DNA from: Desulfotignum sp.
GTDB lineage: Bacteria; Desulfobacterota; Desulfobacteria; Desulfobacterales; Desulfobacteraceae
Reading direction: 5' to 3'
Assembly (NCBI GenBank): GCA_011390635.1
Contig: JAABSA010000007.1
Span: forward strand, 58,772-122,771
Length of the DNA stretch: 64,000 nucleotides
The position numbers and the translations under genes were made by a program. This document shows positions 36,149 through 44,213 of the stretch, piece by piece. Every line of letters begins with the position of its first letter. Position 1 is the first letter of the stretch. The notes under the pieces are model-generated. The model was not told the DNA's origin. It saw nothing but the letters and a program-made list of their open reading frames with translations, and searched no databases.

Positions 36149-36815
36149 ATTCAATCAATGGTTCTGGATCTATGTTCTGTGTCTGCCTGTAATCCTGGCA
36201 GGGACAGTGCCTTCAGCTTTTGGCTGTGCCGCCTGCGGGGGGACCGGCTCAGACATGTATGTGCGGGTGCATGCCGTTGTGGCGGACAACCAACTGGAGC
36301 GGCTTGCCGTCAGCTGGGAATTCACTGAAACCGTTGTCCGGATGCTCACCCATGAATATGATTTGAATAAGGACGGCAGGCTGAATCACACGGAAAAACA
36401 GGCACTGGAAGCATTTTTTTCCAAAAAACTGGCAGATAGCAGTTATTTTACCACACTTACCATAAACAGCCGCACCGTTACGGGAGCCGTATATGACAAT
36501 CAACGGCTCACCATTGATTCATCAACTCCCGGTTTTCATTATGAGATCCCTTTAAGCCACGCCATTGAAGATGGACTCGACCTGACACTGAAGGTCCTGG
36601 ACCCGGAGACCCGGTTCAATTTTTATTACCGGCATGACAGTGTGACCTGGAATGGGCCTCAGGGATATTCCCTTATTCACAATGCCTTTGTTTTTCCCAA
36701 AAAACTGGAGGTTCGGATACAGGATGGGGAAATTCCGAAAGGCCAGGGAAAGGTCCCAAAAAGAGACCTGAATCTGCTCTCGGGGATGTCAGACCTTATT
36801 CTCCATCAACAATAG
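36135..36815 (+). CDS. Exported DUF1007-like protein
   Basis: The protein has 226 residues with a signal peptide (hydrophobic WIYVLCLPVILAGTVPSAFG) followed by CAACGG. The mature part fits the DUF1007 pattern of a beta-rich domain with an EF-hand-like DLNKDGRLNHTEKQAL (about 75-90). This family is often found near metal transport genes, and its role is unclear. The start lies 14 bases inside the UPF0280 gene. It is the last gene of the rightward operon and its stop overlaps the end of the converging MttB relic. Confidence 0.65.
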   Translation: MGKVKFNQWFWIYVLCLPVILAGTVPSAFGCAACGGTGSDMYVRVHAVVADNQLERLAVSWEFTETVVRMLTHEYDLNKDGRLNHTEKQALEAFFSKKLADSSYFTTLTINSRTVTGAVYDNQRLTIDSSTPGFHYEIPLSHAIEDGLDLTLKVLDPETRFNFYYRHDSVTWNGPQGYSLIHNAFVFPKKLEVRIQDGEIPKGQGKVPKRDLNLLSGMSDLILHQQ

Positions 36816-37414
36816 GGATAGTTGGGTGAATGAATATCTTCCTGATAAATTTTCCATTCATCATCGGAAATAAGGCCTTTTTTTCGATAATACTGTCTTG
36901 CATCGGTAAGAATATCTTCCACTGCTGCCTCTTGACTTGCAGTTAACGGTTTTGGCTTATATGAAGAAATGATGTCGTCCATCTTTTTCCGGGCGTGGTC
37001 TAACGCTTTTTTCTTTCCGGAAGAAGCCCAGTTTCCATAAGGGGATCGGTCCGTTAAGGTGGGTATAAATTGTTCTTGCCTGAACCAGTCAAAGGTATGC
37101 CTGGTAGCCAGGAAATGCCCCGGATTCGGTATGACTTGATCAATGACATCCACAGCAAGGGTTTTATCCGTGACAGTGACACCTCTGAGGAATCTGCCGA
37201 TCATGCCGGCCACTTCATCGTCCAGAACGGCCTTGACCGGGCTGAGTGTCAGTTGACTGTTCACCCCGCCCTGGAAATAGACCACATTGGCGCCACTCAT
37301 GGCACAGGTCAGGGCAGCCATGGCCATTTCATATCCTGCCTGATAGTCTATATCCTTTGAACTGGTCCAGGCACAGGAACTGCTCCAGCAGGGGATACCA
37401 TAATGCCGCCACAT
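36806..37414 (-). pseudogene. Truncated MttB-family methyltransferase (C-terminal relic)
   Basis: The 202 residues match only the last two fifths of an MttB-family protein: DYQAGYEMAMAALTCAMSGAN, DDEVAGMIGRFLRG, LAVDVIDQV and GHFLATRHTFDWFRQEQF. Full-length relatives in this window have 472 and 480 residues. An in-frame TGA lies a few codons before the first ATG, and no matching N-terminal part is seen upstream. It stands at the end of the leftward TRAP/MttB operon. It could be the remnant of a duplication. Confidence 0.7.
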
Positions 37415-37566
37415 CTGGTTATAATATCAAAAAGGGCAATGCAGTCAATCCTCCTTTCCATTTTTTTATTTTACGGTTTGTATCACAATTCATATTCTTC
37501 AAATAGTAAAATTTTTGAGTTTTATAAGAATCCTGGCCAAAACAAGCCTCAATCATTTCTTTCGCC

Positions 37567-38868
37567 CTAATTCCCCAGAATTCCGGGCAGCCAGGTGGCC
37601 AGTTGGGGAAACAGGATCAACAGGATGATGTTGATATAAATCGGTATCAAAAAAGGTAATGCCCCTCTAACAATGGTCGACAGACTATATTGCGGTACCA
37701 CCCCTTTCAAAACAAACAGTGTCAGTCCAAACGGCGGCGTGATGGTGCTTTGTTCCGCAGCCATGACATAAACGACGCCCCACCAGATGGGATTGATGCC
37801 AAGACCTGTTACAATGGGCATGACAAACGGAAATGTCAGAAACAGCATGGACCAGGAATCAAAAAACATGCCCATAAAAAAATACATGATGAAAAAACCG
37901 AACAGGATGCTGTATTTACCGATGTAAAGTTCCAGAACGTAGTCTTTGAGCAAAGGGATCAGTCCGGCTGAGTTGAATACATGGGAGATCAGGGTGGACA
38001 TGGCCATGATGAAAAGCGAAAATGAGGTGATGCGGACGGTATCCATGAGGCTGTCGGAGAATAACCTGAACGTCAGCCTGCGGTAGAACAGGGTCAGCAG
38101 AATGCTCAGAAATGCCCCGAGCCCGGCGGCTTCTGTCGGTGTCATGATTCCGCCGAAAATGGATCCCAGAACACCCAGGATCACTGCAACGAAAGGCAGA
38201 GCTTCAATCACGGCTTTTTTCCGTTCCGCCCAGCTGTACTTGACAGGTACAGGTACCAGATCCGGTTTGATTTTGACAATGACGGTGATGGTAAGCAGGA
38301 ACAGAGCGGTCAGCATCAGGCCGGGAATCAGACCGGCTGCCAGAAGATCCACAATGGACAGTCCCTGCCATGCCCCATAGAGAATCAGCAGGATGCTGGG
38401 AGGTATCAGCGGGGCCAGAACCGTCCCTGATGCAATAGTGCCCAAAGAGAATGAAGGGTTGTACTTTCTGCTTTCCATGACCGGAAAGGCAATTTTGCCG
38501 AAGGTAGCGGTGGCGGCAATGGTGGAACCGGACATCGCCCCGAAGACAGCGTTGCCGAAAATGACCGATACCGCAAGACCGCCTGGTAAATGTCCCACCC
38601 ATTTGTCGATGGCATTGAACAGTTTTTCATTGACACCGGTATTTCCCAGGACCGATCCCATCAGTATGAACAAAGGCATGGCTGTGAGGGTAAACGAATT
38701 GAGTGCATTCCATGAGGCGTATGCAATCTGATTGATTGGTTGTTCTATGAAAAAGACCAGACCGATCAGCGAAATGATGCCGATGGACCAGCCGATTTCA
38801 AGTCCCATCACCAACAGAAAAAGCAGCCCGGCAATCAGACCGATAGCAAAAAGGATATCAGGACCCAT
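37567..38868 (-). CDS. TRAP transporter large permease (DctM), second system
   Basis: The protein has 433 residues and about 12 membrane segments. Family pieces are seen: MGLEIGWSIGIISLIG, AMPLFILMGSVLGN, GTVLAPLIPPSILLILYG and IMTPTEAAGLGAF. Its start overlaps the dctQ stop by 1 base (TGATG). It differs clearly from the first DctM in the window, so the two systems probably take different substrates. Confidence 0.93.
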   Translation of the reverse strand: MGPDILFAIGLIAGLLFLLVMGLEIGWSIGIISLIGLVFFIEQPINQIAYASWNALNSFTLTAMPLFILMGSVLGNTGVNEKLFNAIDKWVGHLPGGLAVSVIFGNAVFGAMSGSTIAATATFGKIAFPVMESRKYNPSFSLGTIASGTVLAPLIPPSILLILYGAWQGLSIVDLLAAGLIPGLMLTALFLLTITVIVKIKPDLVPVPVKYSWAERKKAVIEALPFVAVILGVLGSIFGGIMTPTEAAGLGAFLSILLTLFYRRLTFRLFSDSLMDTVRITSFSLFIMAMSTLISHVFNSAGLIPLLKDYVLELYIGKYSILFGFFIMYFFMGMFFDSWSMLFLTFPFVMPIVTGLGINPIWWGVVYVMAAEQSTITPPFGLTLFVLKGVVPQYSLSTIVRGALPFLIPIYINIILLILFPQLATWLPGILGN

Positions 38869-39374
38869 CAGACCTCCTCCTCAACCATGATGAAACGCGT
38901 AATCGCTTGTATCACTTCCAGACACAACTGAAGGAAAAGCATTGCCGACCCGATAATTAATGTCATCTGAGGCCACGCAAGAGGGGTTCTCAACCAACTG
39001 CCGCTTCGATCTCCGAACATAAAAGATTCCCCGACCAGTTCCCAGGCGGCAACGCACATGAAGCCAGAAAATACAAGTGCCAGACTCAAGGTAAACACGC
39101 GGACTCCCAGTTTTATGCGGATGGGAAATTTATCGATTAAAAAGGTGACCCGGACATGGGTTTTGCTTTTCCATGTATATGCCAATCCGATATAGGTAAT
39201 CGCCACCAGCATATATCCGCCATATTCTTCTGCGACAGACAAAGGGGTCTGCATCAGATACCGGGTTGTCACTTCCACCAGAATCAACCCCATCAGTACA
39301 CAAATGACAAGTCCCTGCAATCCCCCGCTGATAAGCGTTATGAACCGTTCAAGCAACTGATTGAAAACCCGCAT
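38868..39374 (-). CDS. TRAP transporter small permease (DctQ), second system
   Basis: The protein has 168 residues and four membrane segments, with the DctQ pattern EVTTRYLMQTPLSVAEEYGG and GLAYTWKSKTHVRVTFLIDKFP. The ATG is preceded by a GGAG sequence. A strong hairpin lies between this gene and the upstream dctP. Confidence 0.88.
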   Translation of the reverse strand: MRVFNQLLERFITLISGGLQGLVICVLMGLILVEVTTRYLMQTPLSVAEEYGGYMLVAITYIGLAYTWKSKTHVRVTFLIDKFPIRIKLGVRVFTLSLALVFSGFMCVAAWELVGESFMFGDRSGSWLRTPLAWPQMTLIIGSAMLFLQLCLEVIQAITRFIMVEEEV

Positions 39375-39398
39375 GTTTATTCTCCTGGGTCTTGAAAT

Positions 39399-39427
39399 GC
39401 CGGTCCGGCATGTTCAACCGGACCGGC
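39399..39427. promoter_or_regulatory. Perfect 10-base hairpin between dctP and dctQ of the second TRAP system
   Basis: GCCGGTCCGG and CCGGACCGGC flank a 9-base loop. No T run follows in the leftward direction. It sits in the same relative place as the hairpin after the first dctP and as the one after the Liv-type binding protein gene. Confidence 0.65.
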
Positions 39428-39445
39428 GGTCTCCGGTGATCCGAG

Positions 39446-40513
39446 TTATTTTTTGCCAAAACTGCGATGTTCTTTCACAGCCGCCTTGACGGCATCCAGC
39501 AATGGTTTTCCTTCAGGACCCGCTTTTTTGAGCCATTCCTCTTCCACTACCTTACACGCCTGCAGCGCTTTTGCTTGATCTTCATGGGGCAAAGATCGGC
39601 GCTGGACTCCGGAGAGGTCTACGGTATCGATACTCATGACATATTCAGCCGTGGTGGAAAGCGATACCATCTGCTGGAGTTCGCGGCCGACATCCATTAC
39701 CACCTGCTGGAGATCCGGTGGCAGGGAATCGAATTTCTTCTTGTTCAATACGGTCACAGCAGACCAGGTGGGGGATAACGGGGTCAACGTAAAATATTTG
39801 GATACCTTGGCCAGTCCAATGGAGTACCCATATCCCAGACTGGTCAGGACAGCGTCAATGGTACCGGACATCATGGCGGGTGCCAGTTCGGAACCGGCAA
39901 TGGTGACGGGGCTGGCGCCCAGGGCCTTTATCCCCAGGGTGGGCAGATATCCGCCGGCACGGATTTTCATTCCCTTGAAATCATCCAGTGAGGCGATCTC
40001 TTTGCTGCTCCAGACACCGTTGGCAGGATCCCACTGGGTGATAAACCAGAATTTTAATCCGATGTTACCCATGGTTTTATCGTAGATCTTCATCACATCA
40101 GGGTCTTTATAAACGGCCAGTTCCTCTGCAAGCCCCTGAACCGGGTCTTCATTTACGATGCCGGGTATTTCTCCCCAGTTCCAGAGGGGATAGGTACCTG
40201 ATTCCCATGGCATGGCCACATCCGCCATGTCCGCTTTGCCTGTGGCAACCGCTTTCAGCAGCTGGTCGGTGGGAAACATTTTGGAAATGATTTTCAGTTT
40301 AATCCGTCCATTGCTCCTTTCATGCAGCATCCGTTCCATTTCTCCGCCCGGGCGGTAAATCTGGGAGGCCCTGAATTTGGGCCCCCAGATATCATTCCAG
40401 GCAAATGTTAACTCATGGACTGAATCGTCTGCACCAAATGCAGTGAACGGTATGCCGGACAACAGCAAAACCATTGCCAGGGCCCACATTGTTTTTTTTG
40501 CGTGATTGAACAT
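39446..40513 (-). CDS. TRAP transporter substrate-binding protein (DctP), second system
   Basis: The protein has about 355 residues from ATG 40513, which has GGAGGG five bases upstream. The longer frame adds 22 residues without a signal-like start. A signal peptide (FNHAKKTMWALAMVLLLSG, then TAFGAD) is followed by the DctP core: ELTFAWNDIWGP, RSNGRIKLKI, MKIRAGG and SGTIDAVLTSLG. Coupling to an MttB-family gene suggests a quaternary amine or related carboxylate as ligand, but this is inference. An 8-base hairpin (40535-40553) lies in its 5' leader. Confidence 0.88.
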   Translation of the reverse strand: MFNHAKKTMWALAMVLLLSGIPFTAFGADDSVHELTFAWNDIWGPKFRASQIYRPGGEMERMLHERSNGRIKLKIISKMFPTDQLLKAVATGKADMADVAMPWESGTYPLWNWGEIPGIVNEDPVQGLAEELAVYKDPDVMKIYDKTMGNIGLKFWFITQWDPANGVWSSKEIASLDDFKGMKIRAGGYLPTLGIKALGASPVTIAGSELAPAMMSGTIDAVLTSLGYGYSIGLAKVSKYFTLTPLSPTWSAVTVLNKKKFDSLPPDLQQVVMDVGRELQQMVSLSTTAEYVMSIDTVDLSGVQRRSLPHEDQAKALQACKVVEEEWLKKAGPEGKPLLDAVKAAVKEHRSFGKK

Positions 40514-40534
40514 TTTTCCCTCCATTAAAGTTGT

Positions 40535-40553
40535 TTGTGGTGCGACACCACAA
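40535..40553. promoter_or_regulatory. Short hairpin in the dctP leader (second TRAP system)
   Basis: TTGTGGTG and CACCACAA form a perfect stem with a 3-base loop, about 20 bases upstream of the dctP start and downstream of the MttB gene. It may set the level of dctP message relative to the gene before it. Confidence 0.45.
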
Positions 40554-40632
40554 GGTATGAAACAGGGCCGGAAATGCATTTTTCGGCCGGTTAAACAACG
40601 TTGTCAATGTGTCTATGTCTGCAGCCTTATCA

Positions 40633-42075
40633 CTATTTCACCAATGTTTTTTCTGCGGACTGAATAACGCCGTCGATCTCCTTTGCAGTATCGGGATCAG
40701 GGGCACAAGGGTTGTCCCTGGCAATTAAACTGCGGTAGGTATCCTGTATCCGGTGAAATATGTCCCGGCCGCCTTCCTGTTCCCATACGTTCCGGGCGGA
40801 TCCGATAAAATGGCGGGGTACAAATCCGTCTCTGCAGTGCTGGAAGGTGTGTCGGGTGCTCAAGAAATGATTGCCCGGCGCAATATCCCTTAAGGCTTCA
40901 ATGGCCAGTTGGTCTTCATCCAGGGTGAAGTCCGTTTTCAGCGTTCTGAGCATCCCGAACAGTTCATTGTCCATGATCAGTTGCAGGGGGCTGACGGCAG
41001 TGGCAACTTCCAGCTGGCCGGCACCTCCCAGAATATCGAGTCCGGACAGGGTCATCAGCGTACCGAGCAGGGTTCTGTCACAGACGGACTGGCCGTCCAG
41101 TGCAGGTGAATCAGTACCGGAGCCGTAATTGTGTGTGGGAAGGTTGAAGGCTGTCTTTAAAAACTGAACCGCACCGGCAGCACATTTCATGGATTCCACA
41201 CTGGATTGCAGGCTGCGCCCGCTTTTCATGTCCGTGGAAAATATGATGGGACAGGCAATGACGGGGGTGCCGGGAGAAACCGCCTGGGCCATGGCCACTA
41301 TGGCCAGAATTTCGCTGCATGCCAGTATTATGGTCCCCGGCAGGGTGGCCGGGCTGGTGGACCCGATCCCCGGCAGGGAACAGGCGTGGATGGGAATACC
41401 CGATTGCGCACACCGGTATATGACCTCCAGGTCCATGCGTTTGAACGCCCGGGGGGTCAGCGAACAGGCGATCATGCTGATCAGGGGATTGACTGACAGG
41501 GCGCTGGTGCCGCCGGCAGCGGCGGACCCCAGCTGGATCAGATAGTCGATACTTTCCAGACTGTACGGCTGCACCCAGATGTGTTTGTCGGTGTTTTTCA
41601 GCAGGGCTCCCAGCCCATGTATATCCACCACCTGCATGGGTACGTCCGTGGAAAACAGAAATGGCAGGAAGCTGATTTCATCCAGATGGTTGATGAGCCT
41701 TGCCCACTGGACCAGATCATCGAGCTGTACGGTTCGGTATGTGCCGGTTTCCGGGTCCAGAAATCCATGGGCCCCGGTGCCGGTACGCGTATAAAAGGTT
41801 CCGTCCGGCCGAGGCAGTTCCAGAATCCGGTGCGAGCTTGCTGCCCCCAGCCGGCATTTTCCAGGGGCAGAGGCCAGCAGTTTTTCCATGACATCTTTTG
41901 GGAATCGGGCATGTCCGGTATCTGTATCAATTTGGATTCCCTTGGAAATAAGGATTTTGAATATGTCAGGATGGTGATCGAGTTTCACGCCTTGGTCTTC
42001 CAGCAGGTGGTAAACTGTTTCTTTCAAAATCTCTACCTGTCCGGATTGGTAAAACGAAAAATTCAGATGTGTCAT
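40633..42075 (-). CDS. Trimethylamine methyltransferase (MttB) family protein, non-pyrrolysine
   Basis: The protein has 480 residues and the whole reading frame is free of in-frame TAG, so it belongs to the non-pyrrolysine branch of MttB. Known members (MtgB, MtpB, MtcB) move a methyl group from betaines to a corrinoid protein. Family features include the C-terminal AIEALRDIAPGNHFLSTRHTFQHC segment and a TIM-barrel-like core. No corrinoid protein or reductive activator gene is adjacent. It is cotranscribed with the second TRAP transporter. The substrate is unknown. Confidence 0.85.
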   Translation of the reverse strand: MTHLNFSFYQSGQVEILKETVYHLLEDQGVKLDHHPDIFKILISKGIQIDTDTGHARFPKDVMEKLLASAPGKCRLGAASSHRILELPRPDGTFYTRTGTGAHGFLDPETGTYRTVQLDDLVQWARLINHLDEISFLPFLFSTDVPMQVVDIHGLGALLKNTDKHIWVQPYSLESIDYLIQLGSAAAGGTSALSVNPLISMIACSLTPRAFKRMDLEVIYRCAQSGIPIHACSLPGIGSTSPATLPGTIILACSEILAIVAMAQAVSPGTPVIACPIIFSTDMKSGRSLQSSVESMKCAAGAVQFLKTAFNLPTHNYGSGTDSPALDGQSVCDRTLLGTLMTLSGLDILGGAGQLEVATAVSPLQLIMDNELFGMLRTLKTDFTLDEDQLAIEALRDIAPGNHFLSTRHTFQHCRDGFVPRHFIGSARNVWEQEGGRDIFHRIQDTYRSLIARDNPCAPDPDTAKEIDGVIQSAEKTLVK

Positions 42076-42133
42076 TGTTTGGTGGCTCCTTGAAAAAATG
42101 TCAATTCAATGCTGTGCTTTTACTGCAGTACTT

Positions 42134-42688
42134 TTACCAGCTGGGTGGACTGACCACCCATATGAGATGGCAGGGTTCTTTGCCGTTATTTTCCCAGGAA
42201 TGGGGAATCAAAGAGGAAAAATAGACAGCCCAACCGGTTTTGAGGTCATGGATTTCATTTCCCAGTTTGAGCGTTAATGTGCCGGAGAGGACATAACCGA
42301 ACTCTTCACCTGGGTGGGAATAATTTTCATGGGTACCCCCTCCGGGCGGAACAGTGGTATGAAACGGCTGCATCCGCTTGTTTCCTACGATATGGACCAT
42401 CTGCTTGACTTCGGCCTCCCAACCGGGCAGCAGGACCCGGGTCCATAAGCCAGGGGGCAGTATCATTGGGTCTTCAATCAACTCATCCGCAAAAAAATCA
42501 ACGGTGCGAACCTCCAGGACAGCGCCGATTTTTTTTAAAGCAGCGATGGAAGGAGATACTTTTTCAGTTTCGACCTGGGAGATATATGAAGCGGATAATC
42601 CGGCTTTTTGTGCCAGGTCCTGGATTGTGAGCTGCCGTTCTTTGCGAAACTCTCTGATTTTAGGTCCGATGTTGCTGTTTCGGGGCAT
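42134..42688 (-). CDS. XRE-family regulator with C-terminal cupin domain
   Basis: The protein has 184 residues. The helix-turn-helix lies at about 8-62 (LTIQDLAQKAGLSASYISQVE). The C-terminal cupin at about 110-180 has HPGEEFGYVLSGTLTLKLG and WAVYFSSLIPHSWENNG, a typical small-molecule sensor. It is the first gene of the leftward operon, 58 bases before the MttB gene, and most likely controls that operon in response to the transported compound. A GGGAGC site precedes the ATG. Confidence 0.88.
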   Translation of the reverse strand: MPRNSNIGPKIREFRKERQLTIQDLAQKAGLSASYISQVETEKVSPSIAALKKIGAVLEVRTVDFFADELIEDPMILPPGLWTRVLLPGWEAEVKQMVHIVGNKRMQPFHTTVPPGGGTHENYSHPGEEFGYVLSGTLTLKLGNEIHDLKTGWAVYFSSLIPHSWENNGKEPCHLIWVVSPPSW

Positions 42689-42722
42689 ATGCCGCTCCCT
42701 GCTGTGCTGATCAAAACAAATA

Positions 42723-42748
42723 TCAGTATATATTAATTTTTTCAGTAT
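42723..42748. promoter_or_regulatory. Direct repeat upstream of the XRE-cupin gene
   Basis: TCAGTAT occurs twice, at 42723-42729 and 42742-42748, 19 bases apart (start to start) in an AT-rich region about 35 bases upstream of the regulator gene. The spacing is close to two helical turns and suits a pair of regulator half-sites. No strong promoter boxes could be fixed. The rest of 42689-42934 shows nothing else. Confidence 0.35.
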
Positions 42749-42934
42749 TTATTAAATCAGATAAACCAGTGTGGATGAAAAAGTCAAGAAAAAAATCGTT
42801 CACATCGAAAAAAAAGAGGGCTTTGTTGCGTGGTGATCGGAATGTCGGAAAATGGGAAGGACAGCTGTTCAGATCTGCAGAAAACAGCTATCCCTCCAGA
42901 GAGGCGGGAAAAAAGTGAATGAAACGTAGCAGTG

Positions 42935-44140
42935 CTATTTTAAAAAGGTATCCCCTTTTTCATAATCTCCTTCCCTGAACCGGGAATACCGCAGGGGATT
43001 GTCTGTGTTCTCCATTTTGCCGGTGGCAATGTCTGCCACCCGTTTGCCGGCGCCCGGAGACATCATGACCCCGCACCAGTATCCGCAGTTTAAATAAAAC
43101 CCTTCAATCTCTCCGGATGGGCCGATGACCGGCTTGTCATCCGGGGTGTATACATACTGGCCGGCAGATACATTGACATCTTCGGCCTTGAGGTTGTCTG
43201 CCACTTTTTCCAGAAACGGGTTGAGACGGGATACCCGGTGGATGGATTCAGCGGCAAAGTCCCAGTCTGTGGGCAGTTCATCAGCAGGTGGGGATTCCGG
43301 TTCATCCGGGTCCACCCAGGCGCAGAGCAGGCCGCCTGCTTCCGGGCGCCAGTACCCGTGGTTTACCAGATCCACGGTAAAAGGGGCAGCGGCCGGCAGG
43401 TCCGGGTGGTCTGTTTTGATATAGGCTTTCTGGCGCCGCACGGTGCGCAGCGGCATGTCCAGGCCAGCCATCTTTCCAATGACCCCGGCAAAGGGTCCGG
43501 CACAGTTGACCACCAGCCGGGTGGAAATGGTGCCTTTATCGGTTTTTACAGCGCATACCCCCTGGCTGTCGGTCTGGATGTCTGTGACTTCTGTCTTCAT
43601 AAAAAACGCGGCATCACCAGACCCTTTGGCAAAACCATAGGTGGCTTCATGGGTGGACAGCCACCCGTCCCGGATGTTGAAGGCGGCTCCGAGAGCCTGG
43701 GGGGCCAGAAAGGGAAACCGCTTGTGCAGATCATCCGTGCCGATGTATTCAGCCCCGGGTATGCCAATGGCATGGTATTGGTCCACGGCTTTTTTCAAAT
43801 CAGGCAGCTGGGCCGCATCATCAGTGACAAACAGATATCCCCGCTGGGTCATATGGATGTCAATGCCGGGCAGTCCCACAACATCATTGAAATTTTCAAA
43901 CATCTCTACACTGGTCAGGGCCAGGTCTGCCATGGATTTTTCTGTAAACTGGGTGCGGAAACATTCCACGCTGGCCGCAGTGGTCAGGCTGGACAAAGCG
44001 TCGCGTTTTTCCACCAGGATGGTTTTCATACCGGCTTTTGACAGCCAGAAAGCGGTTGCCGATCCCACAATGCCGCCGCCGATAACCACGGCGTCAGCTG
44101 TGATGGTGCCGAATTCCTTTGGTATGGTGATGTCACTCAT
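42935..44140 (-). CDS. FAD-dependent amine oxidoreductase, sarcosine oxidase beta/DadA-like
   Basis: The protein has 401 residues from ATG 44140, which has AAGGAAAA upstream. The longer frame from 44287 runs into the neighbouring gene out of phase. The dinucleotide motif is VVIGGGIVGSATAFWLSKAG (about 20-39). DAO-domain features follow, and the C-terminus has GQYVYTPDDKPVIGPSGEIEGFYLNCGYWCGVMMSPGAG. It should oxidise a secondary or N-methyl amino acid such as sarcosine. It follows the MttB gene 74 bases downstream, so it probably handles the demethylated product. Confidence 0.82.
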   Translation of the reverse strand: MSDITIPKEFGTITADAVVIGGGIVGSATAFWLSKAGMKTILVEKRDALSSLTTAASVECFRTQFTEKSMADLALTSVEMFENFNDVVGLPGIDIHMTQRGYLFVTDDAAQLPDLKKAVDQYHAIGIPGAEYIGTDDLHKRFPFLAPQALGAAFNIRDGWLSTHEATYGFAKGSGDAAFFMKTEVTDIQTDSQGVCAVKTDKGTISTRLVVNCAGPFAGVIGKMAGLDMPLRTVRRQKAYIKTDHPDLPAAAPFTVDLVNHGYWRPEAGGLLCAWVDPDEPESPPADELPTDWDFAAESIHRVSRLNPFLEKVADNLKAEDVNVSAGQYVYTPDDKPVIGPSGEIEGFYLNCGYWCGVMMSPGAGKRVADIATGKMENTDNPLRYSRFREGDYEKGDTFLK

Positions 44141-44213
44141 GATGATTTTCCTTATGTTTGTGTAACATATGTTTTGATATTTCGGGTTTACAGCAAAGGG
44201 CTGCTTATATTTT

